In this document: piece by piece, positions 15,806 through 28,809 of the stretch
How positions within the stretch are numbered: position 1 is the stretch's first letter
Layout: every line of letters begins with the position of its first letter
Assembly: GCA_021784595.1 (NCBI GenBank)
Contig: JAJYHT010000064.1
Span: 1 to 60,208, forward strand
Direction: 5' to 3'
From: Bacillota bacterium
Lineage (GTDB): Bacteria > Bacillota > Sulfobacillia > Sulfobacillales > Sulfobacillaceae
DNA length: 60,208 nucleotides
Notes under the pieces: model-generated
Told to the model about the DNA's origin: nothing
Databases searched by the model: none
What the model saw: the letters and a program-made list of their open reading frames with translations, nothing else
Position numbers and translations under genes: made by a program

Positions 15806-17050
15806 TTACGCTCCGAATCTCCTTCCATCATACAGTTGACCTCGGGTCAGCAGCCCGAAGATCACGCCGGTCAGCTTGCGTGCCGTCAACACCAACGCCC
15901 GCTTATGCGGGTGATGGGTAGCCCCACTGTACTTGCGGATGTAAAACGCTTCGAAAGCCGGGTCGCGCACACGAACCCGGTCGGCGGCTTCGATCAGGTA
16001 ATACCGCAAATAGGTATTGCCCGACCGCGTCAGCGGCCGATCGTCGGCGTCAAACGTCCCCGATTGATGGGCACGCCAAGTCAACCCCGCATATTTGGCC
16101 AGCGCTTCGTCGGATGGGAACCGGGCGATGGGACCGATTTCGGCCACGATCCCGGCCCCGTACACGGGTCCGATGCCGGCTATCGAGGTGACGGTTTGCG
16201 GGATGGCCGCCAGATCGCGGGTCATGGCCCGGTCGATCTGCCGGATTTGACTTTCCAAGGTGCGAATCGTGTCCAGGTGGATGACCAGACTGAATTGGCG
16301 CGCTTCGGTTTCCTTGGGCCGCAGTCGGAAGGCTTTTTGGGCCAATCGCTGCAGGGTTTGGGCGATATCGTCCGGCGCTTTGAGCGCGGCGCCGCCGATG
16401 TCGGCGATTTCCTTGGCCACTGTGGCCAAGGGGGTCGTCGCCAAACGATCGGGGGTATATTGTGTCAAGACATGCTGCGACGCCCGGCCAAAGACGTCCG
16501 AAAAAAATGGTTGGCGGTCATCTTTGGCTGCGGCTCGGTAGCCTGCCCACAGGCAAAACAGCTCGTTCAGGGCGCGATTTTTCTCGCGGGCCACGGTTTG
16601 CGCCAGTTGGAACCGGTGCCGCGTGACGACTCGCAAGGCGGTATAGCGGGGATCGGGCGCGGGGGCCGGCCGCAGCCGGCCAAAGCGGATGGCATCCGCG
16701 ATCAAAAACGCGTCACTGGGGTCCGTTTTGGCCCGATCGACATAGGTTTTGCGAAAGCTCTGGACGATGCTCGGATTCAGCAAAAACCATTGCGGCTGCC
16801 ACGGTTGCAGCACAACGGCTTGCCCCAGCGCCTCAAACAACGGCCAATGGTAGACCGACGTCGATTCCAATCCGACCGCCAGGCGGTCGCAGTCGGCCAT
16901 CTGGGTCACGAGCCAGTCGATCAACTGCTCGATGCCTGTGCGATCGTTCGACACGCGGTAACGGGACCGCACGGTCCCGTCCGCTGTCATGGTGCAGACC
17001 ACGTGTTCGGCTTGGCTGACATCAATTCCTACAAACAATGTCGACAACAT
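15806..17050 (-). CDS. IS110-family transposase (DEDD recombinase)
   Basis: About 414 residues, full length for the family. N-terminal RuvC-like DEDD domain begins LFVGIDVSQAEHVVC with the first Asp, later ESTSVYHWPL and DRAKTDPSDAFLIADAIR carrying further acidic residues. The C-terminal transposase-20 domain has SIAGIGPVYGAGIVAEIG, followed by AKYAGLTW and SGNTYLRYYLIEAA with the catalytic Ser region. Start ATG 17050 has GAAAGGAGG just upstream on the minus strand. The frame is intact, so the element may be active. It is oriented against neighbouring genes. Confidence 0.93.
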   Translation of the reverse strand: MLSTLFVGIDVSQAEHVVCTMTADGTVRSRYRVSNDRTGIEQLIDWLVTQMADCDRLAVGLESTSVYHWPLFEALGQAVVLQPWQPQWFLLNPSIVQSFRKTYVDRAKTDPSDAFLIADAIRFGRLRPAPAPDPRYTALRVVTRHRFQLAQTVAREKNRALNELFCLWAGYRAAAKDDRQPFFSDVFGRASQHVLTQYTPDRLATTPLATVAKEIADIGGAALKAPDDIAQTLQRLAQKAFRLRPKETEARQFSLVIHLDTIRTLESQIRQIDRAMTRDLAAIPQTVTSIAGIGPVYGAGIVAEIGPIARFPSDEALAKYAGLTWRAHQSGTFDADDRPLTRSGNTYLRYYLIEAADRVRVRDPAFEAFYIRKYSGATHHPHKRALVLTARKLTGVIFGLLTRGQLYDGRRFGA

Positions 17051-17290
17051 GGGATGAACCTCCTTTCTCGGCCAATGGCAAAACACGGTACGATCTGGAA
17101 AGGGAACCGGTCGACGCCCGCTGATTGGCCATGCTACCTCGTCATCAGCCGTCACGTCCTCTCGAGGTGTGCGACGGCACCGGTGCCAACGGTGCTCTCG
17201 GGAGACGGCGGCAACCCGCGTGTTAGCTTCCAATCAGGGGTCGGCCCAGCAGTCTTTAAGAGCCTTCTAGCGCCGTGAGGCGCCCTTTGA
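17051..17290 (-). ncRNA. Candidate bridge RNA region of the IS110 element
   Basis: Non-coding DNA upstream of the transposase start, where IS110-group elements encode the bridge RNA that pairs with donor and target DNA. Visible structure: GGCCAAT (17070-17076) pairs with ATTGGCC (17124-17130) enclosing a ~47-nt loop, and a perfect 12-bp palindrome GGCACCGGTGCC at 17176-17187. The two hairpin domains would suit the two guide loops. Guide sequences cannot be assigned without the element's ends. Confidence 0.4.
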
Positions 17291-17317
17291 GGCAGGGGGG
17301 AACTAGCTTGACCGTCC

Positions 17318-17468
17318 AGATCAGATCTAGGATCGTCGACCGGGCCTTGCAATGCAAGGCACATATTTCCAGATTGGGCTCGGTGGTGATTCCGGCCCTG
17401 GCCAGGGCCGGAATCACCACCCCGCAGGACCCTCTTCCTTGAAGGAAGTAGGTCCAAGCCCAATATCT
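17318..17468. repeat. Array of perfect palindromes, including a 40-bp one
   Basis: In order: AGATC-A-GATCT (17318-17328); CCTTGCA-A-TGCAAGG (17345-17359); a loopless 40-bp perfect palindrome (17382-17421; arm GGTGGTGATTCCGGCCCTGG); CTTCCTT-G-AAGGAAG (17434-17448), extended by GGACC/GGTCC. ATTGGGCT (17373-17380) and AGCCCAAT (17457-17464) enclose the last two, giving a possible three-way junction. No coding frame uses it. Confidence 0.9.
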
Positions 17469-17949
17469 TTATACGAGGGGGGGTCAATGGGTAATAGACC
17501 CGTGATCCAGCAAGCATGACCTTTGAGAATTCCTCCAAAACTTCATCCGGCCAGGCATGCGCTGCTGGTCCTTCTTTTCACAAGAATCGCTGGGCGCGAA
17601 CCTAGTGGTCGCTGAGTTTTTTGACGGACTACTTTTGGATGGTGAATAATGAGAAGATTGGGCTAGCGAGACGACTGACCTGGCAGCCACGCCGGTGCCA
17701 CCCGCATGGCCATAAGCCTGGGTCGCAATATTTTGCAAACCGTTAAGTATGGAGTCTCCTCGTAGAAGACGTTCGCATAATGAAGTGGTGCTCCCGAATC
17801 GCCATGGACCAATTAGTCCAGGAAATGATCATGTGCTCCTGTTTGCCGGCTGCGAAGACTTGACGGGTTTTCGCGGCCGTATTACGGTTAGGAAGGTGGC
17901 AAGCGCCCAGTGATCCAACGGAGCGTCACTACATACGTGAGGTGGACTT
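17469..17949. other. Spacer before the YerC-like gene
   Basis: About 480 bases with no recognised gene. GGGTC/GACCC forms a small hairpin near 17486-17506. A short frame contains AEFFDGLLLDGE (about 17608-17646), possibly from a broken gene, but too little remains to name it. Confidence 0.35.
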
Positions 17950-18243
17950 ATGAATCCAAAACTACGCAGTGCTGAGGTAGACTTATTATGTCGTGCGGTA
18001 TTGAGCTTAAAAACAGAAAATGAATGCTATGCCTTTTTTGAAGACATTTTAACGGTGGCCGAAATTCAGTCGATCGCACAACGGATGGCGGTAGCGCAAA
18101 TGTTGGATGCAGGCCAAACTTATGAAGATATTGCCCAGTTGACGGGAGCTTCGTCGGCAACCATTTCCCGGGTTAAGCGTTCTCTGGCATTTGGCGCCGA
18201 TGGCTATCGATTGGTTTTGGATCGTTTGCAGACGGCGCATTAG
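17950..18243 (+). CDS. TrpR-like HTH protein, YerC/YecD family
   Basis: About 97 residues. The TrpR-superfamily fold is seen in FFEDILTVAEIQSIAQRMAVA and the HTH GQTYEDIAQLTGASSATISRV. Members are small transcriptional regulators of unknown target in Bacillota and often lie near pcrA-ligA, as here (pcrA begins 470 bp on). Start ATG 17950 has GAGGTGG at 17939-17945. No tryptophan genes are nearby, so Trp binding is not implied. Confidence 0.85.
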   Translation: MNPKLRSAEVDLLCRAVLSLKTENECYAFFEDILTVAEIQSIAQRMAVAQMLDAGQTYEDIAQLTGASSATISRVKRSLAFGADGYRLVLDRLQTAH

Positions 18244-18320
18244 CGCGGTTGCTAGAATAGTCGCCTTGCAGTATATTTATCTTAGTAATTTAATAGGATA
18301 AAGTGATAAGGTGATGAATT

Positions 18321-18656
18321 ATGCGTTGGTCTCAAGCGTCTGCTGGTATGGGGTTTTCTAGAGAAGGCTCTATCAAAGGTTGGCGTCTTAGTGACTCCGC
18401 CATGGTTATTTGGTATCGGATGAGCAATGCCCAAATCGCCATGGGGGAGTTGTTGAATCTGTTGGAATGGGCATTTGGTCCCGTATCCACGATCGACACC
18501 GAATGCACTAAGTGTGGCTGGGTGTGGGAAAGCCAATGGGCGACGGCCAAATTGTCGGTAGAAGAACACCGCGCTCAGGCATTAGTAATGGCGAAGCAAC
18601 GCTCGTTGGAAGGAGCATTAGGCTTTGACCCCATCTTGGTCGATGCCATTCACTAG
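18321..18656 (+). CDS. Hypothetical protein
   Basis: About 111 residues, not recognised. One Cys pair, ECTKCGWVW, could bind a metal; otherwise mixed composition without signal peptide or membrane helix. GATAAGGTGATG upstream gives a weak RBS (AAGGTG at 18307-18312). It has sensible codon use and sits between yerC-like and pcrA in the same direction, so it is probably real. Confidence 0.5.
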   Translation: MRWSQASAGMGFSREGSIKGWRLSDSAMVIWYRMSNAQIAMGELLNLLEWAFGPVSTIDTECTKCGWVWESQWATAKLSVEEHRAQALVMAKQRSLEGALGFDPILVDAIH

Positions 18657-18675
18657 AGTACCCTGAAGCGTTCCG

Positions 18676-18684
18676 TGATATAAT
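18676..18684 (+). promoter_or_regulatory. Extended -10 promoter ahead of pcrA
   Basis: TGATATAAT (18676-18684) is an extended -10 with a consensus TATAAT; no good -35 is present. The pcrA start codon is 32 bp downstream. Confidence 0.6.
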
Positions 18685-18715
18685 GATAATACGCGGATGG
18701 CCAGGGGGTTGCAGA

Positions 18716-22889
<4,174 letters not shown>

Positions 22890-22892
22890 CCA

Positions 22893-22921
22893 TTGTCGGA
22901 CTAATCCGCGATCCGTATAAT
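22893..22921 (+). promoter_or_regulatory. Promoter of the oligopeptide ABC ATPase pair
   Basis: -35 TTGTCG (22893-22898), 17-bp spacer, -10 TATAAT (22916-22921). ATTGTCGGA is repeated directly at 22892-22900 and 22929-22937, either side of the -10, and could be a regulator site. Confidence 0.6.
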
Positions 22922-23019
22922 AGGAGTATTGTCGGATCCTGTCGTCACCCATATTCTTCATCGCGGTTAATGATATTGGTCGAACACATTGTGGACGAGT
23001 GCTGGAAGGAGAGAAAGGT

Positions 23020-24012
23020 GTGCCGGACAAGGTTCTGGAAGTCAAAAACTTAAGCACCTATTTTTATACGGATGAGGGAGTTGTGCGCTCCGTAGACGGC
23101 GTCAGTTTCCATATCGATGCGGAAGAGACACTTGGCATTGTCGGCGAGTCCGGCTGTGGCAAGAGTGTGACCTCATTGTCGATTATGCAGCTGGTGCCCA
23201 ATCCGCCTGGGAAAATTGTTTCCGGGGAGATTCTGTTCGAAGGCGACAACTTGCTTAAAAAAACCCCAGAGCAGATGCGTAAAATTCGGGGCAATGATAT
23301 TGCCATGATCTTTCAAGAGCCGATGACCTCACTAAACCCGGTATACACCATTGGGGACCAAATTGCGGAAGCAGTAATTTTGCATCAAAAAATGAACAAA
23401 CGGACAGCGTTTGAGCGATCAGTCGAAATGTTGCGTCTGGTCGGCATTCCTTCCCCAGAGCGGCGAGCTCGCGAATATCCCCACCAGATGTCGGGAGGAA
23501 TGCGGCAGCGGGTGATGATTGCTATGGCACTCTCGTGCAATCCCAAATTGCTCATTGCGGACGAACCGACCACGGCTTTGGACGTCACTATTCAAGCGCA
23601 AATTTTAGACTTGATGCGGAAATTAAAGAGGGAATTTCACACGGCGATTATGCTGATTACGCACGATCTAGGCGTGGTGGCGGAGATGACTGATCGAGTC
23701 GCCGTGATGTATGCAGGAAAAGTGGTAGAAGAGTGCTCGACAGTCGATTTGTTCCGCGAGCCCTTGCATCCCTATACGTTGGGATTGTTGGAATCCATTC
23801 CTCGCTTGGATTTGGTGACCAACGAAAAATTGCATGTGATCGAAGGCACCGTACCCAATTTGCTGCATCTTCCCAAAGGCTGCTCGTTTGCTCCGCGTTG
23901 CCCCAAGGCGATGGATATTTGCCGGCAAGAGGCACCGGTGTTGACCGAAGTAAGCGATGGCCGCAAGGTAAGTTGCTGGCTTCATTCTGAAGGCAAGGAG
24001 GCAGCATCATGA
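23020..24012 (+). CDS. Oligopeptide/dipeptide ABC transporter ATPase, OppD-like
   Basis: About 330 residues. Walker [11 protein letters not shown], signature LSGGM-type [12 protein letters not shown], Walker [14 protein letters not shown]-loop ITHDLGVV, and the C-terminal peptide-transporter ATPase extension with [12 protein letters not shown], whose Cys bind an Fe-S cluster in some members. Start GTG 23020 after GGAAGGAG at 23004-23011. It overlaps the OppF-like gene at ATGA. Permease and substrate-binding genes are not nearby, so the pair must serve subunits coded elsewhere. Confidence 0.92.
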   Translation: MPDKVLEVKNLSTYFYTDEGVVRSVDGVSFHIDAEETLGIVGESGCGKSVTSLSIMQLVPNPPGKIVSGEILFEGDNLLKKTPEQMRKIRGNDIAMIFQEPMTSLNPVYTIGDQIAEAVILHQKMNKRTAFERSVEMLRLVGIPSPERRAREYPHQMSGGMRQRVMIAMALSCNPKLLIADEPTTALDVTIQAQILDLMRKLKREFHTAIMLITHDLGVVAEMTDRVAVMYAGKVVEECSTVDLFREPLHPYTLGLLESIPRLDLVTNEKLHVIEGTVPNLLHLPKGCSFAPRCPKAMDICRQEAPVLTEVSDGRKVSCWLHSEGKEAAS

Positions 24013-25004
24013 GCGCAGTGTTGAACAATCCACCCGATGATAGCGAGATTCTTTTATCTGTGAAAGATTTGACAAAGTATTTTCCTATCACCGGAGGACT
24101 GTTTTCGCGGGTAGTGGCCCATGTCAAGGCGGTGGATGGAGTCAGTTTTGATTTGCGTCGGGGGGAGACCTTAGGCTTAGTGGGTGAATCGGGATGCGGA
24201 AAAACCACCACGGGTCGTGCGGTGCTGCGTTTGATCGAACCTACTTCGGGATCGATTAAATTTGAGGGCAAGGAAATTGTGAATTTGCCTAAAAGTCAGA
24301 TGCGGGCATTGCGTCGCGAGATGCAAATTATTTTTCAGGATCCCTTTGGTTCTTTGAATCCGCGCATGTCGGTAGGAGAAATTATTGAGGAGCCTTTGGC
24401 TATTCACCATATGGGCAATCGGCATGAACGCGAGCGCCGAGTCAAAGAGTTGCTCGAAGTGGTGGGTTTGGCGGGATATCACATGCGTCGTTATCCCCAT
24501 GAGTTTTCCGGTGGTCAGCGGCAGCGTGTCGGTATTGCCCGTGCCCTAGCATTGAACCCCAAGCTGATTGTGGCGGATGAACCAGTCTCTGCGCTCGACG
24601 TGTCAATTCAGTCTCAGATTCTTAACTTGTTGGAGGATCTGCAAAAAGAGTTTGGTCTGACATATTTGTTTATTGCGCACGGTTTAAACGTCATTCGACA
24701 CATTTCGGACCGTGTTGGAGTGATGTATTTGGGGGCCATGGTCGAGATTGCCGATTCTGAGGAAATTTATCGAAAACCGTTGCACCCGTATACCGAGGCG
24801 TTGTTTTCTGCCATTCCCATTCCAAATCCCACGCTGAAGCGAGAGCGCATCATTTTGCAAGGGGATGTGCCAAGTCCTGTGAACCCTCCCAAAGGATGTC
24901 GTTTTCATACGCGGTGTCCTATTGCGCAAGAACAATGCAAGGACGATCGCCCGTTGTTAAAAGAATCACTTCCCGGGCATTGGGTAGCGTGCCATTTCCG
25001 ATAA
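24009..25004 (+). CDS. Oligopeptide/dipeptide ABC transporter ATPase, OppF-like
   Basis: About 331 residues. Walker [12 protein letters not shown], signature [12 protein letters not shown], Walker [12 protein letters not shown], and C-terminal [14 protein letters not shown] extension. Its H-loop reads IAHGLNVI where the family nearly always has AHDL, so the Asp after the switch His is Gly. Partner of the preceding ATPase by four-base overlap. Ends before a strong terminator. Confidence 0.92.
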   Translation: MSAVLNNPPDDSEILLSVKDLTKYFPITGGLFSRVVAHVKAVDGVSFDLRRGETLGLVGESGCGKTTTGRAVLRLIEPTSGSIKFEGKEIVNLPKSQMRALRREMQIIFQDPFGSLNPRMSVGEIIEEPLAIHHMGNRHERERRVKELLEVVGLAGYHMRRYPHEFSGGQRQRVGIARALALNPKLIVADEPVSALDVSIQSQILNLLEDLQKEFGLTYLFIAHGLNVIRHISDRVGVMYLGAMVEIADSEEIYRKPLHPYTEALFSAIPIPNPTLKRERIILQGDVPSPVNPPKGCRFHTRCPIAQEQCKDDRPLLKESLPGHWVACHFR

Positions 25005-25017
25005 CAGAGCCCCTGAT

Positions 25018-25065
25018 GCAAATCGCCGTCTGGCACAACAACCAGGTGGCGATTTGCTCATTTTG
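25018..25065 (+). terminator. Terminator after the Opp ATPases
   Basis: GCAAATCGCC (25018-25027) and GGCGATTTGC (25048-25057) pair perfectly; inner CTGG/CCAG adds to the stem; TCATTTT follows. Confidence 0.75.
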
Positions 25066-25114
25066 GGCGGAAGCGTAGTCTGTACATGCGTTTTTGGAGC
25101 ATAGTATGGTCATG

Positions 25115-25133
25115 GCGATATCAGAGATATCGC
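25115..25133. repeat. Short perfect dyad
   Basis: GCGATATC-AGA-GATATCGC, 8-bp arms with a 3-nt loop, downstream of the terminator. Could be an operator or debris; no neighbouring promoter is evident. Confidence 0.4.
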
Positions 25134-25405
25134 TTCGAATTAAGTCTTAGCGCTAACTAGTGCACATGGGCGTATGCATCGAGAGGTGTGAACATCGCCT
25201 ACCCCAGCATTCCGGTATTCATGCGGCGGATTTTCCTATCGACAAAGAGGAAGGAACGAACAGTGACCAAATTGATACGGCTGATCGGTGGCGGCATTCT
25301 AAGCGGATTGCTGTCGATCCCTGTGCATCGTCTCATTCCCGCCCCCATCGTCATCATCCGGAGGTTGCTCCCTTGTGCTTTCCCAAGCCTAGTAGACGAA
25401 CAGTT

Positions 25406-25981
25406 ATGTCAGCATTGGTGCTGATCCACCTGTTGGGTTAGCACGGAGTATTGGCAGAATTTGCGGCCAGCAGCTATCATAGCACTTTTCATCTGCGCGA
25501 AGACGCCACGGGGCTGATGTTGACGGATCGGCTGGAAGTGCATTTTGTGGAACTGCAGAAGTTGCAGGCGTAGGTCGTTGGACTGGAACGGCGGCTGGTG
25601 CGATGGATGGTGTTTTTGACCACCAAGACACGCGAACAATTGGAGGAATTAGCGATGCAGGAACCCGCGCTGAAGAAGGCACTGACCACGTTGGAGTTTT
25701 TGAGCCAAGATGAACGCACCCGCCAACTATACGAGGAACGGCAGAAAGGGCTCATGACCTATACGGCGGATGTGGAAAGCGCAAGAGAAGAAGGTCACGA
25801 AGAAGGTCGCGAAGAAGGTCGCGAAGAAGGTCGCCAAGAAGGTCGCCAAGAAGGGGAGCATCAGCGGGCCGAGACTACTGCCCGCAAGATGCTTTTGGCG
25901 GGGATGGATGTCCGGCAGATTGCCGAGTTTGTAGATTTGTCCGTCGACGCAGTGGAAGCGATTCGGCGGAGCTTGCACTGA
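25406..25981 (+). pseudogene. Rpn/PDDEXK-type transposase-nuclease, broken
   Basis: Remnant of an Rpn-type (PD-(D/E)XK family) gene. The same frame reads ALVLIHLLG, stop (25439-25441), then YHSTFHLREDATG, LTDRLEVHFVEL, stop (25571-25573), then LTTKTREQLEELAMQEP and a C-terminal run of EGREEGREEGRQEG repeats ending in a small HTH-like tail (AGMDVRQIAEFVDLSVDAVE). The N-terminal nuclease core is missing. The terminal open frame 25598-25981 looks intact alone but is only the family's tail. Confidence 0.72.
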
Positions 25982-27289
25982 GCGGGGGTTCCTAGGGCAT
26001 ATTCGGGGGCGTTAGGCCCTAAGCTCCTACCGCCGATTCATCGATTGGGACCGGGCCTTCATGCGCTAAGGACGGATTCGATCACCAGGAGCGGGTGCGG
26101 CCGTGTTCGGGGCGGATCAGCCGTGGGCCCATCACTGCCCGGTCCGTCTTTCACGGCCATTCCAACCCGTATAGCTGGCCAAACCTACCGCGTCTCCATG
26201 TCCAGCATCTAGTGCGCCATCAGACAGAGGGAATAGGGATGTATCCAAAGGCGGTGTTCTGGCGTTGCCGGAAAGTCTTATTCTGCTGTTCCTGAGAGTG
26301 CCGTCATAAAGAGGTCGTTGCCAGGTACAGTTAATCCAAGTCCCTTTGAATGCACTAAGGGCAATGTCTTTGATGCACCAAAGGAACTAGGTGATGGTGT
26401 CGGCCTTCACCTTACCGGCACCTGCACCGAACCTCACGGTGTGCGTATCTCTGTGCCGCAGCGCTGAGCCGTAGTTGTAAGCCAGTACGTTGGTCATATT
26501 TGCGGCGTAAGTGAGTTCCTATGTGTCCATTGCCTGCTCTTTCTGTAGACTGTTCGTTCCTTTCTTGGGCACGCCTGCACTTATTTGAATGGTGAGGGGA
26601 TTGCATTCGTCTCCGCGATCTATGGGGGCGGTACCGCTTTTACTATGAAAAAATGAAAGATGCCCTGCCAAACGCTAACGCAATCGCCACATTTGGAAAG
26701 CGCGATCATAAGGGTGAGTACTTTTCCGCTGGCGCGGTTCACGCGATTAACTGGGCGAGTCTTTATGACGAGTTTGCGCAAATCGCGGATGCCTCGATGC
26801 TGTTGAAGAGACTGGTGTGAACGGAGTAAAACCCGGAATTCGAGCTCGAGGCGGGGGAACATCCGAAGTCAGCAGACTTCGCCCCTGCAGACTGTCTGAG
26901 ATTGCGGGTTTTATGGAGTCCGCCATCCTGCTTGAATCGGAGTACTTTACACAGCTCGTGAGGAAGATTCGGGGCGTTGGCGCATCAAGCCCATGATAGT
27001 TTGGCAAGCCGTCCAACCGCTTTGCGCGCCCTTGTTTTGATGGCCTGCCTAACAACGTTCTAACATGATGGTACTTAACGGCCGATGGTCCTCTCATTCC
27101 GATGTTTTGGTTCTAATGATACAGAAACTACTCAAACGAGATTTTTACCTCGGATTCAATGTCCGGCTTGTCAAAGTCCTAGGATGCAATCGTTTGCGTA
27201 GCCCTACAGCGATTGACAGAAGCTTTGGATCACTATATTCTCTGATTCAGATATTCCATTGATCAATAGAAAGGTATAACAATAGCGCC
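25982..27289. other. Decayed region between the Rpn relic and the ArsR-rhodanese gene
   Basis: About 1.3 kb without an intact gene. It holds an IS630-like relic near 26239-26297 (separate entry) and an unassigned 74-codon open frame at 26596-26820 (contains GRYRFYYEKMKDALP and HAINWASLYDEFAQIAD) with no RBS. The rest shows nothing recognisable. Confidence 0.45.
26239..26297 (+). pseudogene. Probable IS630-family transposase relic
   Basis: The frame reads VSKGGVLALPESLILLFL, very like the IS630 transposase segment (xAKALxLPExLxLLFLPPY) that precedes the final catalytic part, then breaks. Only about 20 codons are convincing. Confidence 0.45.
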
Positions 27290-27973
27290 ATGTCTGATGC
27301 TGATCGCATCTTTAAAGATTCTATATATGAACAGATCGCGAGAGTTGGGCGTGCTGTAGCGCACCCACGGCGCTTGGAACTTTTAGACCTATTGTGTCAA
27401 GCGCCGATGACGGTGGAGCAGCTTGCGCAAAAAAGCGCCTTGCCGATAGGAAGCGCATCGCAGCATTTGCAGCACTTAAAGGCAGCGCGGCTTGTGATTG
27501 CGGACCGTCAAGGAACCTATATGAGGTATCGTCTTAAAGACGATTTAAGTTGCTCCTTATTACACACCCTAAAAACTGTTGCGGAACAATATTATGCAGA
27601 GATGCGTGTGATAACCGAGGACTTTTTGATGGACCACCAGAATCTTCAAGCAGTTAGCATCACGGACATTCAAACACGGGGTGCCGATGATTCCTTGACT
27701 TTGGTCGATGTGAGACCCGTAGAAGAGTACAAGGCAGGTCATTGGCCTGGTGCGATATCAATCCCTTTGGAAGCACTGGCTGATCGGCTAATGGAGTTGC
27801 CTGTGGATCACACCATTGTGGCATATTGTCGTGGGCCCTATTGCCTGTTGTCTCTACATGCGGTGAAAACCTTGCAACGCGAAGGGTTTCATGCGGTGCG
27901 GCTCATCGAGGGAGTTAGTGATTGGCGGGCACGGGGTCTGCCGATTGTACTGGGAGATGCACCGTTAAAGTAA
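27290..27973 (+). CDS. ArsR-type HTH fused to a rhodanese domain
   Basis: About 227 residues. N-terminal winged HTH (residues ~15-95; IGSASQHLQHLKAARL) and C-terminal rhodanese domain (~120-220; LVDVRPVEEYKAGHWPGA, active loop CRGPYC with a catalytic Cys and a second Cys five on). The HTH lacks the CxC metal site. Such fusions probably sense sulfane sulfur or oxidants through the rhodanese Cys. It leads a methyltransferase and an MFS exporter in the same direction and may regulate them. The RBS AGAAAGG is weak and 15 bases away. Confidence 0.88.
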   Translation: MSDADRIFKDSIYEQIARVGRAVAHPRRLELLDLLCQAPMTVEQLAQKSALPIGSASQHLQHLKAARLVIADRQGTYMRYRLKDDLSCSLLHTLKTVAEQYYAEMRVITEDFLMDHQNLQAVSITDIQTRGADDSLTLVDVRPVEEYKAGHWPGAISIPLEALADRLMELPVDHTIVAYCRGPYCLLSLHAVKTLQREGFHAVRLIEGVSDWRARGLPIVLGDAPLK

Positions 27974-28095
27974 TGGCATCACTTTCAACAAGGTTATGGA
28001 TTTCAGTAAATTCTAGGGATATGTGCCTTTGATTGCCATTAAGAAAGATAAGGTAAACAACGGCAACGAAATCCCTCACAGTGGGAGGACTACCA

Positions 28096-28809
28096 TTGTC
28101 GCAGTTCGATGGGATGGCAGAAAGATATGATGCCTTTTGTCTGACTCCTATGGGATCGTTTGTGGATGCGGTCGAACGGAAGTTGATTTTAGATTTGTTG
28201 GATCCTCAACCTGGCGAAGATATGGTGGATTTGGGGTGTGGTACAGGTTCTTTTGCCATCGGCTTAGCTACTTTGGGATGCCAAGTGACAGCGGTTGATG
28301 AGTCCTTGGACATGTTGACCAAGGCTCGAACTAAACCGTGGTCTGGGGGAACGGTTACCTTCATGCAAGCCAACATATCTCAGCTCAGCTTGCCCGATTG
28401 CAGTTTTGATGGGGTCTTGTTGCAAGTGACGCTAGAATTCGTGGACAATCCGGCAAAAGTTGTCCATGAGGCTTTTCGGCTACTTAAACAAGGCGGCCGA
28501 TTGGTTATAGGTCTGATAAACCGTCACGGACTGTGGGCGCGTCATTATCAGGAACGGGCGCGTAGAGAACCTCTGTCCATTTATCGGCATGCTCATTTTT
28601 GGACAGTAGATGATTTGAATCTTTGGACTGCAGCTATCCCCTCTGAGGTGCGGGGAGGACTTTACGTGGGCCCCGATGAGTTTGGCACGACACAAGCCGC
28701 ATGGGCTTTGGAACGTGAACGGACAACGTACGTTCAGTTGGACGCAGCTGGATTTCTGGCTGTAAGATACGATCGGGATTTCATACAGGAAACACCCCGT
28801 GACGCATGA
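28096..28809 (+). CDS. Class I SAM-dependent methyltransferase
   Basis: About 237 residues. SAM motif I VDLGCGTGSFAIGLA near residue 46, acidic VTAVDES motif, and post-motif region LVIGLINRHGLW. UbiE/methyltransferase-11 type. Start TTG 28096 with GGAGGA at 28083-28088; GTG 28081 would overlap that RBS. It lacks the Cys triad of ArsM, so arsenite methylation is not supported. Overlaps the MFS gene by 11 bases. Substrate unknown. Confidence 0.85.
   Translation: MSQFDGMAERYDAFCLTPMGSFVDAVERKLILDLLDPQPGEDMVDLGCGTGSFAIGLATLGCQVTAVDESLDMLTKARTKPWSGGTVTFMQANISQLSLPDCSFDGVLLQVTLEFVDNPAKVVHEAFRLLKQGGRLVIGLINRHGLWARHYQERARREPLSIYRHAHFWTVDDLNLWTAAIPSEVRGGLYVGPDEFGTTQAAWALERERTTYVQLDAAGFLAVRYDRDFIQETPRDA

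Larger units (their letters stand above)
15780..17290 (-). mobile_element. IS110-family insertion sequence (ends not resolved)
   Basis: Contains the transposase and the roughly 240-bp non-coding stretch upstream of it. IS110 elements lack clear terminal inverted repeats, so the ends given are estimates: a short flank after the transposase stop on the left and the hairpin GCGCC-GTGA-GGCGC (about 17269-17282) on the right. Confidence 0.6.

Noticed and set aside
15806-17050. IS1111-group assignment for the transposase
   Set aside because: No subterminal inverted repeats seen next to the gene and the structured non-coding DNA is upstream, not downstream, so IS110 group is preferred.
15734-17278. 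A 514-codon plus-strand open frame across the IS110 gene
   Set aside because: It lies opposite the transposase, has no RBS or family motif, and its residue make-up (rich in R, G, Q, P) is what an antisense frame of a GC-rich gene gives.
25727-25978. Minus-strand frame with FATFFATFF repeats
   Set aside because: It is the reverse of the EGREEGR repeat of the Rpn-type gene.
28096-28809. ArsM arsenite methyltransferase
   Set aside because: Lacks the conserved Cys residues of ArsM; only the general SAM fold is visible.
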